A stretch of DNA of 12,585 bases from Chloroflexota bacterium (GTDB lineage Bacteria; Chloroflexota; Anaerolineae; Promineifilales; Promineifilaceae): NCBI GenBank assembly GCA_008501785.1, contig QQUD01000635.1, positions 1 through 12,585 of the forward strand, read 5' to 3'. The notes below the pieces were generated by a model. The model had not been told where the DNA came from, searched no databases, and was given only the letters and a program-made list of their open reading frames with translations. Below, piece after piece: positions 1-7,945 of the stretch; the first letter of the stretch is position 1; every line of letters begins with the position of its first letter. Position numbers and translations under genes: made by a program.

Positions 1-1254
1 CCCATCCGAATTGATGCGCCTTTCGATGAACTGCAAAAAGCAGCGGGAACTACTAATTTAAGCTTTGCGCTTGGCTATCCGAAAGACAATTGTCTAGATC
101 AGGCGTTGATTGATGAGGCTGTTGCCATCGCGCAAGCAGCCGAGGTAGCCTTACTCTACATCGCCCTGCCTTCGTTTAAAGAATCTGAAGGGTATGATCG
201 GGACGACCTGGATTTGACCAAACAGCAGGTGAAATTGATTCAGGCGGTAACGGCCGTTCAGCCCAACACCGTCGTCATCCTCAACAACGGCGCACCCGTT
301 GTGATGGGTGCGTGGATAGACAATACAGCAGCAATTTTGGAAGCGTGGATGATGGGACAGGCGGGTGCTGGCGCGATTGCTGACATTCTATATGGTCATA
401 TCAACCCCAGCGGCAAACTCGCCGAAACGTATCCGCACAAACTGTCAGACACACCAGCACACCTCAATTTCCCCGGCGAAAATGACACCGTTCGGTATGG
501 TGAAGCGTTGTTTATCGGCTACCGCTACTACGATGCTAAAGAAATGCCGCTGTTGTTCCCCTTTGGTTACGGTTTGAGCTATACAACCTTTGCCTACGAC
601 AATTTACAAGTTCACACTGAGCCAGGTCGAACTGTTTCTGCCAACAGCTTCAACGATGAAGATGGGGTGACGGTTTCGGTGGATGTGACCAATACGGGCA
701 AGGTAGCTGGCCAGGAAATTGTGCAGCTGTATGTGCATGATCAGAAGTCGCGGCTGAAACGGCCGTTTAAAGAACTGAAAGGATTCGCAAAAGTATCGCT
801 AGCACCGGGCGAGACCAAAACCATTTCCATCACCCTCAACTTCCGCGCCTTTGCCTACTACGATCCGGCGTACCGACAATGGATTACCGAAACTGGCAAA
901 TTCGACATCCTCATCGGCGCTTCAGCGGCTGATATTCGCTGCCGAACCACAATCACACTGCAATCTACACTGCAATTACCAACAATTTTGCATGACCAAT
1001 CCACGATTCGCTCCTGGTATAATGATCCGGTTGGAAAACCTATCCTCGAACCCATGTTCAGAGAATTGATGAAAAAGGGCGGTCCCTTCGGCAGCGATAA
1101 CTCTAAGGATGGGACAATTGGCGTAGACATGCTTAACTTTCTGATGGATTTACCCTTACGCAGTTTTCTCCAGTTCCAAGAGTCTTTTCTCACGCAACCC
1201 GCAGACGATATTGTCGATATGTTATTAAAACAAGTTCATGCAACAATGGAATAA
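1..1254 (+). CDS. GH3 family beta-glycosidase (beta-glucosidase-like), 3' part only
   Basis: The frame is open from base 1, so the 5' end with the N-terminal (beta/alpha)8 nucleophile domain lies outside the window; 417 codons remain. Numbering from base 1, residues about 45-200 form the GH3 C-terminal alpha/beta sandwich. It includes the ESEGYDRDDL segment (residues 61-70), a typical GH3 active-site loop carrying glutamates that may supply the acid/base, then the NPSGKLAETYP motif and FPFGYGLSYTTF (186-197). Residues about 223-312 are the Fn3-like domain common in bacterial GH3 (VTNTGKVAGQEIVQLYV, LAPGETK). About 100 further residues follow, with a DPVGKPILEP motif; this tail is longer than the minimal family architecture. 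No signal peptide can be judged because the start is missing. The enzyme should hydrolyse terminal beta-linked glucose or xylose from oligosaccharides. It is followed at once by a GH1 gene, so the two are probably co-transcribed. Confidence 0.93.
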   Translation, partial: PIRIDAPFDELQKAAGTTNLSFALGYPKDNCLDQALIDEAVAIAQAAEVALLYIALPSFKESEGYDRDDLDLTKQQVKLIQAVTAVQPNTVVILNNGAPVVMGAWIDNTAAILEAWMMGQAGAGAIADILYGHINPSGKLAETYPHKLSDTPAHLNFPGENDTVRYGEALFIGYRYYDAKEMPLLFPFGYGLSYTTFAYDNLQVHTEPGRTVSANSFNDEDGVTVSVDVTNTGKVAGQEIVQLYVHDQKSRLKRPFKELKGFAKVSLAPGETKTISITLNFRAFAYYDPAYRQWITETGKFDILIGASAADIRCRTTITLQSTLQLPTILHDQSTIRSWYNDPVGKPILEPMFRELMKKGGPFGSDNSKDGTIGVDMLNFLMDLPLRSFLQFQESFLTQPADDIVDMLLKQVHATME

Positions 1255-1258
1255 ACCT

Positions 1259-2494
1259 ATGAAAACAACAGATAAAATTTTGAAAGATTCTTTCCCTGCT
1301 GATTTTTTGTGGGGAACAGCAACCGCTGCACACCAGGTAGAAGGCAACAACACTAACAGCGATTTTTGGGTAATGGAACATGTCCCAGACACGATCTTTG
1401 CCGAACCATCGGGTGATGCAATTGACCATTTTCACCGTTACCCAGAAGATGTGGCTCTGCTGGCTGAACTAGGCTTCAACAGCTACCGGTTTTCGGTGGA
1501 ATGGGCGAGGGTGGAGCCGGAAGACGGCCGTTTTTCCACCGCCACCCTCGACCACTACCGCCGCATGTTGGAATCGTGCCACGCACACGGCCTGAAGCCA
1601 ATGGTCACATACCATCATTTCACGTCACCACGCTGGGTCATCCAGCAGGGTGGCTGGGTAAATATGAAAACGGCCGAAAAGTTTGCTCGTTATGCAGGCA
1701 AAGTTACCCAACATTTAGGCGACCTGATTGACACGGTTTGCACCATCAATGAGGTAAATATCCCCCGCATGGCGGCGATGCTGTGGATGCGAGATCGTTC
1801 TGGCGCGGAGTCGTTTTACCATCAGGCAGCCGCAGCCCTGCACGTTGCTCCAGACCAATTTGCGCCGTTCTTTTTTGCCGGAACGCCACAGGGGCGAGAT
1901 GTGATTTTGGCGGCGCACCATCAGGCGAGAGGGGCGATTAAGGGAGAACGGCCGTTACTCCCCGTTGGTCTCACCATTGCCATGCAAGACATGCAGACCG
2001 CACCCGGCGGAGAAGCCACACGCGACAAAATGCGATGGGAATTGCAAGATGTATTTCTGGAAGCAGCTCGCGAAGATGATTTTCTCGGTGTGCAAACATA
2101 CTCTCGCGAACGCTACGGCCCCGACGGCAATCTTGGGCCTGAGGAAGGCGTCGAACTCACGCAAATGGGCTACGAATTTTGGCCCGAAGCAATCGGGGCG
2201 ACACTGCAACACGCCCACAAGGTTGCCAGTATCCCCATGATTGTGACCGAGAATGGCATCGGTACAAAGGATGACACCCGCCGCCTTGCTTACTACCAAA
2301 CCGCCCTGCAAAGCGTAGCGGATTGCATTCGCGATGGCCTGGATATTCGCGGCTACTATGCCTGGTCAGCATTCGACAACTTTGAATGGATGCTCGGATA
2401 CGAGCCAACCTTTGGCATAATTGCCGTAGACCGAGCTACCCAGCAGCGCACCATCAAACCAAGCGCCCGCTGGTTAAGCACAGTTATTAAATGA
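1259..2494 (+). CDS. GH1 family beta-glucosidase/beta-glycosidase
   Basis: This 411-residue protein is a complete GH1 retaining beta-glycosidase. The ATG at 1259 is chosen because it lies 4 bases after the GH3 stop and puts the conserved FPADFLWGTATAAHQVEG near the N-terminus; an in-frame ATG at 1238 would overlap the GH3 gene and has no better ribosome site. Visible motifs are YRFSVEWARVEP, TYHHFTSPRW, the acid/base segment TINEVN (Glu165), the nucleophile segment IVTENG (Glu331) and the C-terminal YYAWSAFDNFEW aglycone/sugar-binding block. The acid/base motif reads NEV rather than the usual NEP. The length is somewhat short for GH1 (commonly about 440-480). No signal peptide is seen, so it is probably cytoplasmic and acts on imported disaccharides. 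It likely works with the upstream GH3 enzyme. Exact specificity (glucoside, galactoside, fucoside or xyloside) cannot be read from the sequence. Confidence 0.95.
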   Translation: MKTTDKILKDSFPADFLWGTATAAHQVEGNNTNSDFWVMEHVPDTIFAEPSGDAIDHFHRYPEDVALLAELGFNSYRFSVEWARVEPEDGRFSTATLDHYRRMLESCHAHGLKPMVTYHHFTSPRWVIQQGGWVNMKTAEKFARYAGKVTQHLGDLIDTVCTINEVNIPRMAAMLWMRDRSGAESFYHQAAAALHVAPDQFAPFFFAGTPQGRDVILAAHHQARGAIKGERPLLPVGLTIAMQDMQTAPGGEATRDKMRWELQDVFLEAAREDDFLGVQTYSRERYGPDGNLGPEEGVELTQMGYEFWPEAIGATLQHAHKVASIPMIVTENGIGTKDDTRRLAYYQTALQSVADCIRDGLDIRGYYAWSAFDNFEWMLGYEPTFGIIAVDRATQQRTIKPSARWLSTVIK

Positions 2495-2507
2495 CAAGAA
2501 GATTTCC

Positions 2508-2609
2508 CCTCGTTCCACGCTCTGCGTGGAATGCGTTGTTATCAGACGCTCTGCGTCGAGAACGCGGAGCGTTCAGGCAAGCATCCCCACGTAGAACGTG
2601 GGAACGAGG
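2508..2609. repeat. Intergenic multi-hairpin palindromic repeat (REP/MITE-like)
   Basis: The ends are inverted repeats: CCTCGTTCCACG at 2508-2519 pairs with CGTGGGAACGAGG at 2597-2609. Inside are further small palindromes, including GACGCTCTGCGTC and GAACGCGGAGCGTTC. This looks like a member of the widespread CGTTCCCACGC/GCGTGGGAACG-type bacterial intergenic repeat, which I recognise only in general form. It fills the gap between the GH1 and MFS genes and is translated in frame into a spurious extension of the MFS reading frame. It may fold in RNA and affect transcript stability or termination after the GH1 gene. Confidence 0.75.
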
Positions 2610-2635
2610 TGATTCCTTCAAAACTACCCATTTTT

Positions 2636-3829
2636 ATGACAAAAAACGCTAAACTTCGCAATACCATCGGATATTATCTACTTTTTATCAGCCTGGGCTT
2701 TGGCTTGGGTATCGTAGGCCCTGCATTGCCTTCGCTGGCTGAACAGACCAGCAGTACGCTGGGAACGATTGGCTCCATGTTTTTGGTAAGTGCTTTAGGT
2801 TCGATATTGGGCACAATCTTAGGTGGGCGCATTTTGGATCGTGTACCGCGTGGGCACCTGGTACTTGGAGCAGCCCAACTGTTTAGCGCTGTGCTGCTCG
2901 CAGTCATTCCACTGGCAGGCAGTCTCCCTATTTTGCTGCTGATCTCATTTTTTAGCGGCCTGCCTGTGGGCATCATCAACACCGGGGGCAACACGTTGCT
3001 CATGTGGACACATGGTAAAAAAGCGGGCCCCTATGTGAATGGATTGCATTTTGCCTTTGGATTAGGGGCGTTTCTGGCTCCGACAATTTTTGCACAAGTG
3101 TTGAAGCTAGACGGAACTTATCAGCACGCCTATTGGGCATTATCACTGCTCGCCGTTTGTGTTGGCCTGTTCGTTCTTTTCCTTCCCGACAGCCCAAATA
3201 ACCCTGACAAACATGAAGACAATGTTCAGTCTCGCGAAAACCTACGCAAAGCATTGCCGGTGATTATTGTCGCCTTGCTGTTCCTGTTTTTCTACGTTGG
3301 CTCTGAAATCACGTTTGGAAACTGGATTTACACCTACGCACTTACCCTCGATTTGGCAGATGCTACCCGCGCCGCGTATCTGACTTCTGCTTTTTGGCTT
3401 TCTTTTACAATTGGTCGCGCTATTTCCGTGCCTGTAGCAGCTCGTTTTACTCCCGCTCAAATCTTGGCAGTCGCGTTTTTGGGCGGCTTAGGTGCGCTAA
3501 CGCTGATGTTCCTCTGGCCAGGTTCGCTCAATTTGCTATGGGTTTCAACCCTGCTGGTGGGTTTTTTCATGGCTCCAGTTTGGGCAACAGGGTACAACCT
3601 GGCCGGGCAATCCATTAAATTGACCGCGACAGTGAGCAGCATCATTATTTTAGGTGATAGTTTCGGTGCTGTTGTGCTGCCGTGGGTGACGGGGCAAGCG
3701 ATTGAACGTTTTGGCGCACACACTATGCCATGGCTGGTTTTCTTTAGTTTTGCGATTAACGCAGTTATCTTTGTGATCATGCTCCAGCAGCGTAAAAAGA
3801 ATCTCCAGGCTGTTCGCGCCGAGGTATAA
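2636..3829 (+). CDS. MFS sugar transporter (FHS / NaGLT1-MFSD4-like)
   Basis: A 397-residue major facilitator with about 12 hydrophobic segments split by a hydrophilic central loop (about residues 185-206). The MFS motif A between helices 2 and 3 reads GGRILDRVPRGH (63-74). The segment NTGGNTLLMW followed by KKAGPYVNGLHFAFGLGAFLAP (from about residue 115) resembles the FHS branch that includes L-fucose permease and the MFSD4/NaGLT1 glucose transporters, so a monosaccharide substrate is likely. The frame stays open upstream to 2531, but that stretch encodes the palindromic repeat, so the ATG at 2636 is preferred. No strong Shine-Dalgarno precedes it. It lies downstream of GH3 and GH1 on the same strand, which suggests uptake (or export) of the sugars they release. 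It contains no copy of the ACGGCCGT palindrome. Family confidence is high, substrate confidence low. Confidence 0.9.
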   Translation: MTKNAKLRNTIGYYLLFISLGFGLGIVGPALPSLAEQTSSTLGTIGSMFLVSALGSILGTILGGRILDRVPRGHLVLGAAQLFSAVLLAVIPLAGSLPILLLISFFSGLPVGIINTGGNTLLMWTHGKKAGPYVNGLHFAFGLGAFLAPTIFAQVLKLDGTYQHAYWALSLLAVCVGLFVLFLPDSPNNPDKHEDNVQSRENLRKALPVIIVALLFLFFYVGSEITFGNWIYTYALTLDLADATRAAYLTSAFWLSFTIGRAISVPVAARFTPAQILAVAFLGGLGALTLMFLWPGSLNLLWVSTLLVGFFMAPVWATGYNLAGQSIKLTATVSSIIILGDSFGAVVLPWVTGQAIERFGAHTMPWLVFFSFAINAVIFVIMLQQRKKNLQAVRAEV

Positions 3830-3882
3830 ACTGAATTGAGTCAGAAATATAAAAAATATTGAGCAGAATAATGAAGTCATAT

Positions 3883-3917
3883 GGGAGATGGGAAACGGCC
3901 GTTATCCCCCATCTTCC
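3883..3917. terminator. Hairpin between convergent genes, likely bidirectional terminator
   Basis: The sequence folds with GATGGG (3887-3892) pairing with CCCATC (3908-3913), and between these arms sits the self-complementary AACGGCCGTT (3894-3903). Outer bases are also largely complementary. It covers the end of the DUF1638 gene (stop codon at 3902-3904) and lies between convergent transcripts. No clean U-tract is present on either strand, so a role in termination or 3'-end protection is inferred. Confidence 0.5.
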
Positions 3918-4651
3918 AATTTAGCATACACCAAACCTTCATCATACTGCTGTTGAATCGAATGCCCGGGCGGTACCTGCAAAAATGCATCTTCTGCCCA
4001 GTCGCCGTTGATCAGATTTTCTAGCAGTTGGCGATTGCCTTTGAGGCGTTCAAACTGCCAGCCCTCTTTTTCGGCTTTGTCTTGCGCCATTTTTTCGAAG
4101 GGTGCGGCATCCCCCAAGCCCATATCAATGAAGGCGGCACGGGTATAGTGTGAAGACCATTTGCGCATTTCTTCGATGAGGTAATCGGCCGTTTCTTTGC
4201 CAAACTTCTGCACATACTCCTCATATTGCGCTTCTTGATCTTCGATGCCTGCCGCTCCCAGCGCCATGCTGGCTCCAGGCTCTGCACGTTCGATGTAATC
4301 CACACTGTACCAATATGTCCCTGGATGTCGATTGAATTCTTCCTGGTAGCGCTCTTTTGAGCCAAGATACAGGGTGATGCAATCGTGCGCTCGGGGAATA
4401 ACGAGAGGGGTGTGGCTGGTTTGCAAGCCAATGGTTGATGTGCCACACATGCCATAAACTAACAAAATCGCGTCGCAGCTATCAGGTTCAATCGCGTCAA
4501 TTTCAGCTTGCAGCACTTCGCGTAAGTTTTTAGGACGGTTGTGTAACCCCTGTTTGTACAATTGAACCGTGATGGTGTGTGGGGTTTTGGCCGCTGCCGC
4601 GTAAATGCTGCGGGAGAGTGCTTCACAAGTAAGTGCAATGTAACGTGCCAT
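3902..4651 (-). CDS. DUF1638 family protein
   Basis: This 249-residue protein matches DUF1638 by recall: the blocks CDAILLVYGMCG (59-70) and PLVIPRAHDCITLYLGSKERYQEEFNRHPGTYW (82-114) are its typical signature. Cys9, Cys69 and the His89-Asp90-Cys91 triplet are positioned like ligands for a metal or cofactor; this is inference. No membrane segment or signal peptide is seen, so it should be cytoplasmic. It starts 1 base after the stop of the dehydratase gene, with a strong GAGGAG ribosome site inside that gene's 3' end, so the two are very probably translationally coupled. Function is unknown. I recall DUF1638 near corrinoid or methyltransferase genes in other organisms, but nothing of that kind is visible here. 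The stop codon overlaps a copy of AACGGCCGTT. Confidence 0.85.
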   Translation of the reverse strand: MARYIALTCEALSRSIYAAAAKTPHTITVQLYKQGLHNRPKNLREVLQAEIDAIEPDSCDAILLVYGMCGTSTIGLQTSHTPLVIPRAHDCITLYLGSKERYQEEFNRHPGTYWYSVDYIERAEPGASMALGAAGIEDQEAQYEEYVQKFGKETADYLIEEMRKWSSHYTRAAFIDMGLGDAAPFEKMAQDKAEKEGWQFERLKGNRQLLENLINGDWAEDAFLQVPPGHSIQQQYDEGLVYAKLEDGG

Positions 4652-4652
4652 T

Positions 4653-5852
4653 TTAACGAATCTCCTCTACTGCCCAATGATCACCCATCGAGCGTCTGCC
4701 GTTGGCCAATCCAGGGCCTTCGGATAATTGTCGTGTCAAATCAGGTCGCTGCAAAATCTCGGGGTTGAGGGTGACGCCTAAGCCTGGACCGATTGGGAGG
4801 TTAAGACGGCCGTTTTCCACCACCACCTCCAACTCACTCAACACCGAGAAATATGACTTATAAAACGCCCGCACCGATTCCACATAAAACAGATTGGGAA
4901 TATGCGCCCCCAAATGCATACACACCGCGTGACAAATGGGACCTGCCACATTGTGCAGCACCAGCGGCACGCCAAACGTTTCCGCCATATAAGCCATTTT
5001 CCGCGTTTCCGCAATGCCACCATTCCAAACCGGATCGGTCATGTAAATGGGCGCCACATGTTTTTCCATCCACTCTCGCATCTGCCAGCGCGTCATCAGC
5101 AGCTCAGAGCCGACAATGGGTATCGTCGTGCGCTGACCTAACAGCTTGATTTCATCTGGATGCACCGCAGGCAGCACATCTTCCAAAAACAAAATGTTAT
5201 ACGGTTCCAAAGCACGGGCGATGCGTTCCATGCTGACCCGATTCCAGCGAAAATGAAATTCAACACCAATTTCCATCTCTAGCCCAACGGCATCTCGGAT
5301 TTTTTTAATCGGTTCTAACCCGGCTTCGATTTGGGGATGCGTGATATATTGACCAAACGACTCTTCGCTATATTGGTCAAACGGCCAAATTTTCATCGCA
5401 GAAATGCCGTCAGCCAGCAGCGATTTTGCCAATGCGCCCGCATCATCATGCCACGCTTGATAATCTTGATACGCACCAAACCCGATGCAGGTGTTGTATG
5501 TGGGAATCTTGTCACGGGTTTTGCCACCAAGCAGATGATAAAGTGGGATGTTGTATTTTTTGCCCATGATGTCCCACAGAGCAATTTCAAATGCTGACAA
5601 AGCGCGGGTCTCTGCGCCTGCGTAGCCATGATACATGATATTGTCCATGACAAATTGCCACAGCCCTTCAATGTCCAGCGGGTCTTGTCCCAGCACCAAG
5701 GGCGCAATCGTGCCATGCAGCGCCCCCTTTGCACCGGGAATTTTATCAACGGTCTCACCCAGACCGATGATGCCTTCGTCTGTATGGACACGGACTATCA
5801 TCAGTCTTGGATATTCTGCCCACTGTAAAGTTTCTATTGCTGTAATTTTCAT
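4653..5852 (-). CDS. Enolase-superfamily acid-sugar dehydratase (mandelate racemase / galactonate dehydratase-like)
   Basis: A 399-residue mandelate racemase/muconate-lactonizing enzyme homologue of normal family length. The N-terminal capping domain (about 1-120) is followed by the barrel. Catalytic positions can be placed: Lys154 in SAMKIWPFD, metal ligands Glu198 (VEFHFRWN), Glu224 (FLEDVLP) and Glu250 (GSELLMTRW), and the Asp273-His300 dyad ([18 protein letters not shown]). His200, two residues after the first ligand, is the arrangement of D-galactonate dehydratase-type enzymes, where it serves as the general acid. The likely reaction is dehydration of an aldonate to a 2-keto-3-deoxy acid. 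Given the FAH-family and semialdehyde dehydrogenase genes in the same block, a pentonate such as D-xylonate, D-arabinonate or L-arabinonate is the best guess, as for Sulfolobus and Haloferax enolase-type dehydratases. The ribosome site is weak (GAG upstream). It may have its own promoter in the 218-bp gap before it. Confidence 0.9.
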   Translation of the reverse strand: MKITAIETLQWAEYPRLMIVRVHTDEGIIGLGETVDKIPGAKGALHGTIAPLVLGQDPLDIEGLWQFVMDNIMYHGYAGAETRALSAFEIALWDIMGKKYNIPLYHLLGGKTRDKIPTYNTCIGFGAYQDYQAWHDDAGALAKSLLADGISAMKIWPFDQYSEESFGQYITHPQIEAGLEPIKKIRDAVGLEMEIGVEFHFRWNRVSMERIARALEPYNILFLEDVLPAVHPDEIKLLGQRTTIPIVGSELLMTRWQMREWMEKHVAPIYMTDPVWNGGIAETRKMAYMAETFGVPLVLHNVAGPICHAVCMHLGAHIPNLFYVESVRAFYKSYFSVLSELEVVVENGRLNLPIGPGLGVTLNPEILQRPDLTRQLSEGPGLANGRRSMGDHWAVEEIR

Positions 5853-5942
5853 GGAACTGTCTCATTAAACATGTGAGAGATGATCGCCTGAGCGTACATC
5901 TCTGCAAAAATATTGCTAAGTTTTAAGCTGCCATTCCTGCAC

Positions 5943-6024
5943 AGCCCCGCCGAGGGCTGGAAGCCCACGGCTACGAGGTGGAAGCCCTTTCAGGGCTAGG
6001 AATCGGAGGCCTAAAAGGCCTTTT
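5943..6024. repeat. Intergenic cluster of small hairpins (REP-like)
   Basis: Three short stems occur in a row: GGGCT/AGCCC (5954-5958 with 5962-5966), AGCCCT/AGGGCT (5983-5988 with 5992-5997, 3-base loop) and AGGCCT/AGGCCT (6007-6012 with 6016-6021). They lie between the FAH-family gene and the dehydratase gene, both on the minus strand. No T-run follows on the minus strand, so a classic terminator is not evident. The block resembles dispersed repeats and may limit read-through or stabilise the upstream mRNA 3' end. Confidence 0.55.
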
Positions 6025-6030
6025 GTTCGT

Positions 6031-6046
6031 CGTTTGATACGGATAA
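6031..6046. repeat. 16-bp direct repeat, copy 1 (second copy 10534-10549)
   Basis: CGTTTGATACGGATAA appears identically here and at 10534-10549. Both copies lie upstream of minus-strand transcription units: the dehydratase-DUF1638 pair here, and the semialdehyde dehydrogenase gene at the other site. It could be a shared operator, or a remnant of the inverted repeat that is complete only at 10535-10610. Confidence 0.6.
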
Positions 6047-6070
6047 TTAAGGTCATATTTGCTCAATGTT

Positions 6071-6973
6071 TTAAACAACTCGCACGTAATTGGTTAAGGT
6101 ACCAACTGTTTCAATACGAATTTGAATCATGTCACCTGCCTGTAGTGTGAAATCTTCTGGCGGGACAATGCCCGCACCGGTTAAGAGGACTGCACCATCG
6201 GGAAAGGTGAGGCATCGGCCCAAAAAATCGGCAAGTTCATCAGGACGGCGATGGATTTGGTTGGTGTGGGTTTTGCCGGTGAAAACGGCCGTTTCCCCCC
6301 TCCCAATCTCTAACATAATCGAAACCTCCGGCCAATCCGTATCCAGTGGCGTGAGCAAAATACCAGGCCCCAGCGCACAAGCGGCTGTGTACACTTTTGC
6401 CTGAGGCAGATACAACGGATTTTCGCCTTCAATGTCGCGGCTGCTCATGTCATTGCCAACAACAATGCCCACAATCTCCATTGCTGGATTGAACACCAAC
6501 CCCAATTCAGGTTCAGGCACATTCCAGGTGGCATCATGACGAATGCCCACCTCACCGCCAGGTCCCACGACCCACGAACCGCGTGCTTTAAAAAACAGTT
6601 CTGGACGCTCAGCGGCATAAACGCGGGCATAAATGTCGCCGCCATCAATAGCTTCTTCCTGTCGCGCTTGGCGGCTGCGGGAATAGGTCACGCCAGCCGC
6701 CCACACATCTTGCTCGTCAACCGGTGGCAGCCAATGAAGCATGTTGGGAATTGGTTTAGCTTGGAATTGGTCAATCGAGTAGGTTGTGGGTGCAGAAACG
6801 GCCGTTTTCCCCAACTCCATAATTACCTCATTCCTTCGCCCCACACTCCCTTGCAACCACTCCGCAACAGAATTTATTTTATCAGTCACATCGTGAACAG
6901 TGTCTGCCAATTGCACACCTATGCGAATACCGGTTTGCGGGTGGGAAAAGCGGACAAGCATGGGTGCGGTCAT
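6071..6973 (-). CDS. FAH-family 2-keto-3-deoxypentonate dehydratase-like enzyme
   Basis: A 300-residue fumarylacetoacetate hydrolase-family protein. The ATG at 6973 is chosen because it overlaps the upstream stop as ATGA and has a GGAG site (6983-6986) 9 bases before it; an in-frame ATG at 6988 lacks these. Residues about 85-300 hold the FAH fold. Glu154 and Glu156 in WNVPEPE and Asp175 in [14 protein letters not shown] match the family Mg2+/Ca2+ ligands, and Lys193 lies in LPQAKVY. The [14 protein letters not shown] and [22 protein letters not shown] blocks resemble 2-dehydro-3-deoxy-D-arabinonate (D-xylonate) dehydratases such as Sulfolobus KdaD and Haloferax XacE more than true FAH. It would convert 2-keto-3-deoxypentonate to alpha-ketoglutarate semialdehyde, the substrate of the dehydrogenase encoded at the head of this block. 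Translational coupling to the MBL gene is likely. A 2,4-diketo-acid hydrolase remains an alternative. Confidence 0.88.
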   Translation of the reverse strand: MTAPMLVRFSHPQTGIRIGVQLADTVHDVTDKINSVAEWLQGSVGRRNEVIMELGKTAVSAPTTYSIDQFQAKPIPNMLHWLPPVDEQDVWAAGVTYSRSRQARQEEAIDGGDIYARVYAAERPELFFKARGSWVVGPGGEVGIRHDATWNVPEPELGLVFNPAMEIVGIVVGNDMSSRDIEGENPLYLPQAKVYTAACALGPGILLTPLDTDWPEVSIMLEIGRGETAVFTGKTHTNQIHRRPDELADFLGRCLTFPDGAVLLTGAGIVPPEDFTLQAGDMIQIRIETVGTLTNYVRVV

Positions 6974-7935
6974 GGCGTCACACTCCACATGGTGAGACCA
7001 TCACCGTTCCGTTCCGTTTGCAGGAATCCGCGCCGGGCTAAGCTATCCAGATTACCCAACATGCCGTAACTGAAATCTTGATTTGTTTCTTGCGGCCAGT
7101 CGCCAAGCTGTGGTCCCAGCGTTTCGATAGCTTCACGCAGCATAAATGGCCCTTCGTTTCGCGCTTTTTCTAGCAGTTTGCTTTCAACGTGCAGGCAGTA
7201 GTTGCGGCTTTCGCTGATGAAATCGGCAACGGCCGTTCCCCGCTGCACCGGCCAATGTGCTGATGAGAGCATGTCAATATCCATCGACAACAACCGCGCC
7301 TGTGTTGCCAGATACGTATCCACATAGCAGTAAGTTGGCGGCATCGCGGGCTGCCACTCTTCATCCAAAATCGATGTCCACATGGTAGCCTCGCCAGAAA
7401 TGAGTACTTTGCTGCGCGGATCGTAAACGGCCAAATGCCCCCAGGTGTGGCCGGGGGTATGGATGATTTCAACTGACCAATCCGCACTTAGGCGAAACGT
7501 TTCGCCACCAGAGAGGGTCATGTCTACCGAACAGCTCAAGCAGCTTTCCCGAATGCCTTGTTTGCCAGCATCCCCGTAGCCGATGTTGTGATCGGTTTCG
7601 AATTGAGAATAACGGCCGTTTACCAACGCCTCCGTATCAGACACCCACGGCTCATCCAAACGGTGACACATGAGCAAAGCCTGGGGTGCAGCCTGCTTCA
7701 TTGGCACATTGCCACCTTGGTGGTCAATGTCTGAATGTGAAATTAAAATAGTCGTCAGATTTTTCACATCAAACCCAATCGATTGCATGTACGGCAAAAT
7801 CTCTTGTGCTGGATTGTGGGCGCAGCCTGTGTCTATTAACAGGGCCGCGTCATCACCAATCAGCAAATGAACATACACCATTCGTTTTTCACCAAATCGA
7901 CAAATTATGCGGTGAATTCCTGGGGCAATTTCCAT
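6970..7935 (-). CDS. MBL-fold metallo-hydrolase, candidate sugar lactonase
   Basis: A 321-residue metallo-beta-lactamase-fold protein. The frame is open further upstream into the SDR gene, but the ATG at 7935 has a GGAGG site (7940-7944) and lies 10 bases after the SDR stop. The metal motif reads His67-Ser-Asp69-Ile-Asp71-His72 followed by QGG, an HxDxDH form of the usual HxHxDH. Other expected ligands are His163 in TPGHTWGH, Glu182 in LISGEATM (Asp is usual) and His227 in SSAHWP. About 90 C-terminal residues (from about 232) form an additional, helix-rich region. No signal peptide is seen. The gene overlaps the next by 4 bases (ATGA). It sits between a sugar dehydrogenase and the keto-deoxy-acid dehydratase, and no SMP-30-type lactonase is present in the window, so opening the aldonolactone is a reasonable but untested role. 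Another hydrolase function is possible. Confidence 0.88.
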   Translation of the reverse strand: MEIAPGIHRIICRFGEKRMVYVHLLIGDDAALLIDTGCAHNPAQEILPYMQSIGFDVKNLTTILISHSDIDHQGGNVPMKQAAPQALLMCHRLDEPWVSDTEALVNGRYSQFETDHNIGYGDAGKQGIRESCLSCSVDMTLSGGETFRLSADWSVEIIHTPGHTWGHLAVYDPRSKVLISGEATMWTSILDEEWQPAMPPTYCYVDTYLATQARLLSMDIDMLSSAHWPVQRGTAVADFISESRNYCLHVESKLLEKARNEGPFMLREAIETLGPQLGDWPQETNQDFSYGMLGNLDSLARRGFLQTERNGDGLTMWSVTP

Positions 7936-7945
7936 ATTTCCTCCG

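Noticed and set aside
1238..1258. Earlier ATG for the GH1 gene
   Set aside because: It overlaps the GH3 gene, has no better ribosome site, and adds 7 residues with no family match.
2531..2635. N-terminal extension of the MFS protein by 35 residues
   Set aside because: The codons fall in the palindromic repeat and after it, lack membrane or family similarity, and an ATG at 2636 starts the typical MFS N-terminus.
5346..5380. TTGACCAA / TTGGTCAA inverted pair
   Set aside because: It lies inside the dehydratase gene and follows from two similar peptide stretches (FDQY and FGQY); no independent reason to call it an operator.
6974..6988. Earlier ATG for the FAH-family gene at 6988
   Set aside because: The ATG at 6973 has the GGAG site and the ATGA overlap with the upstream stop, both expected of coupled genes.
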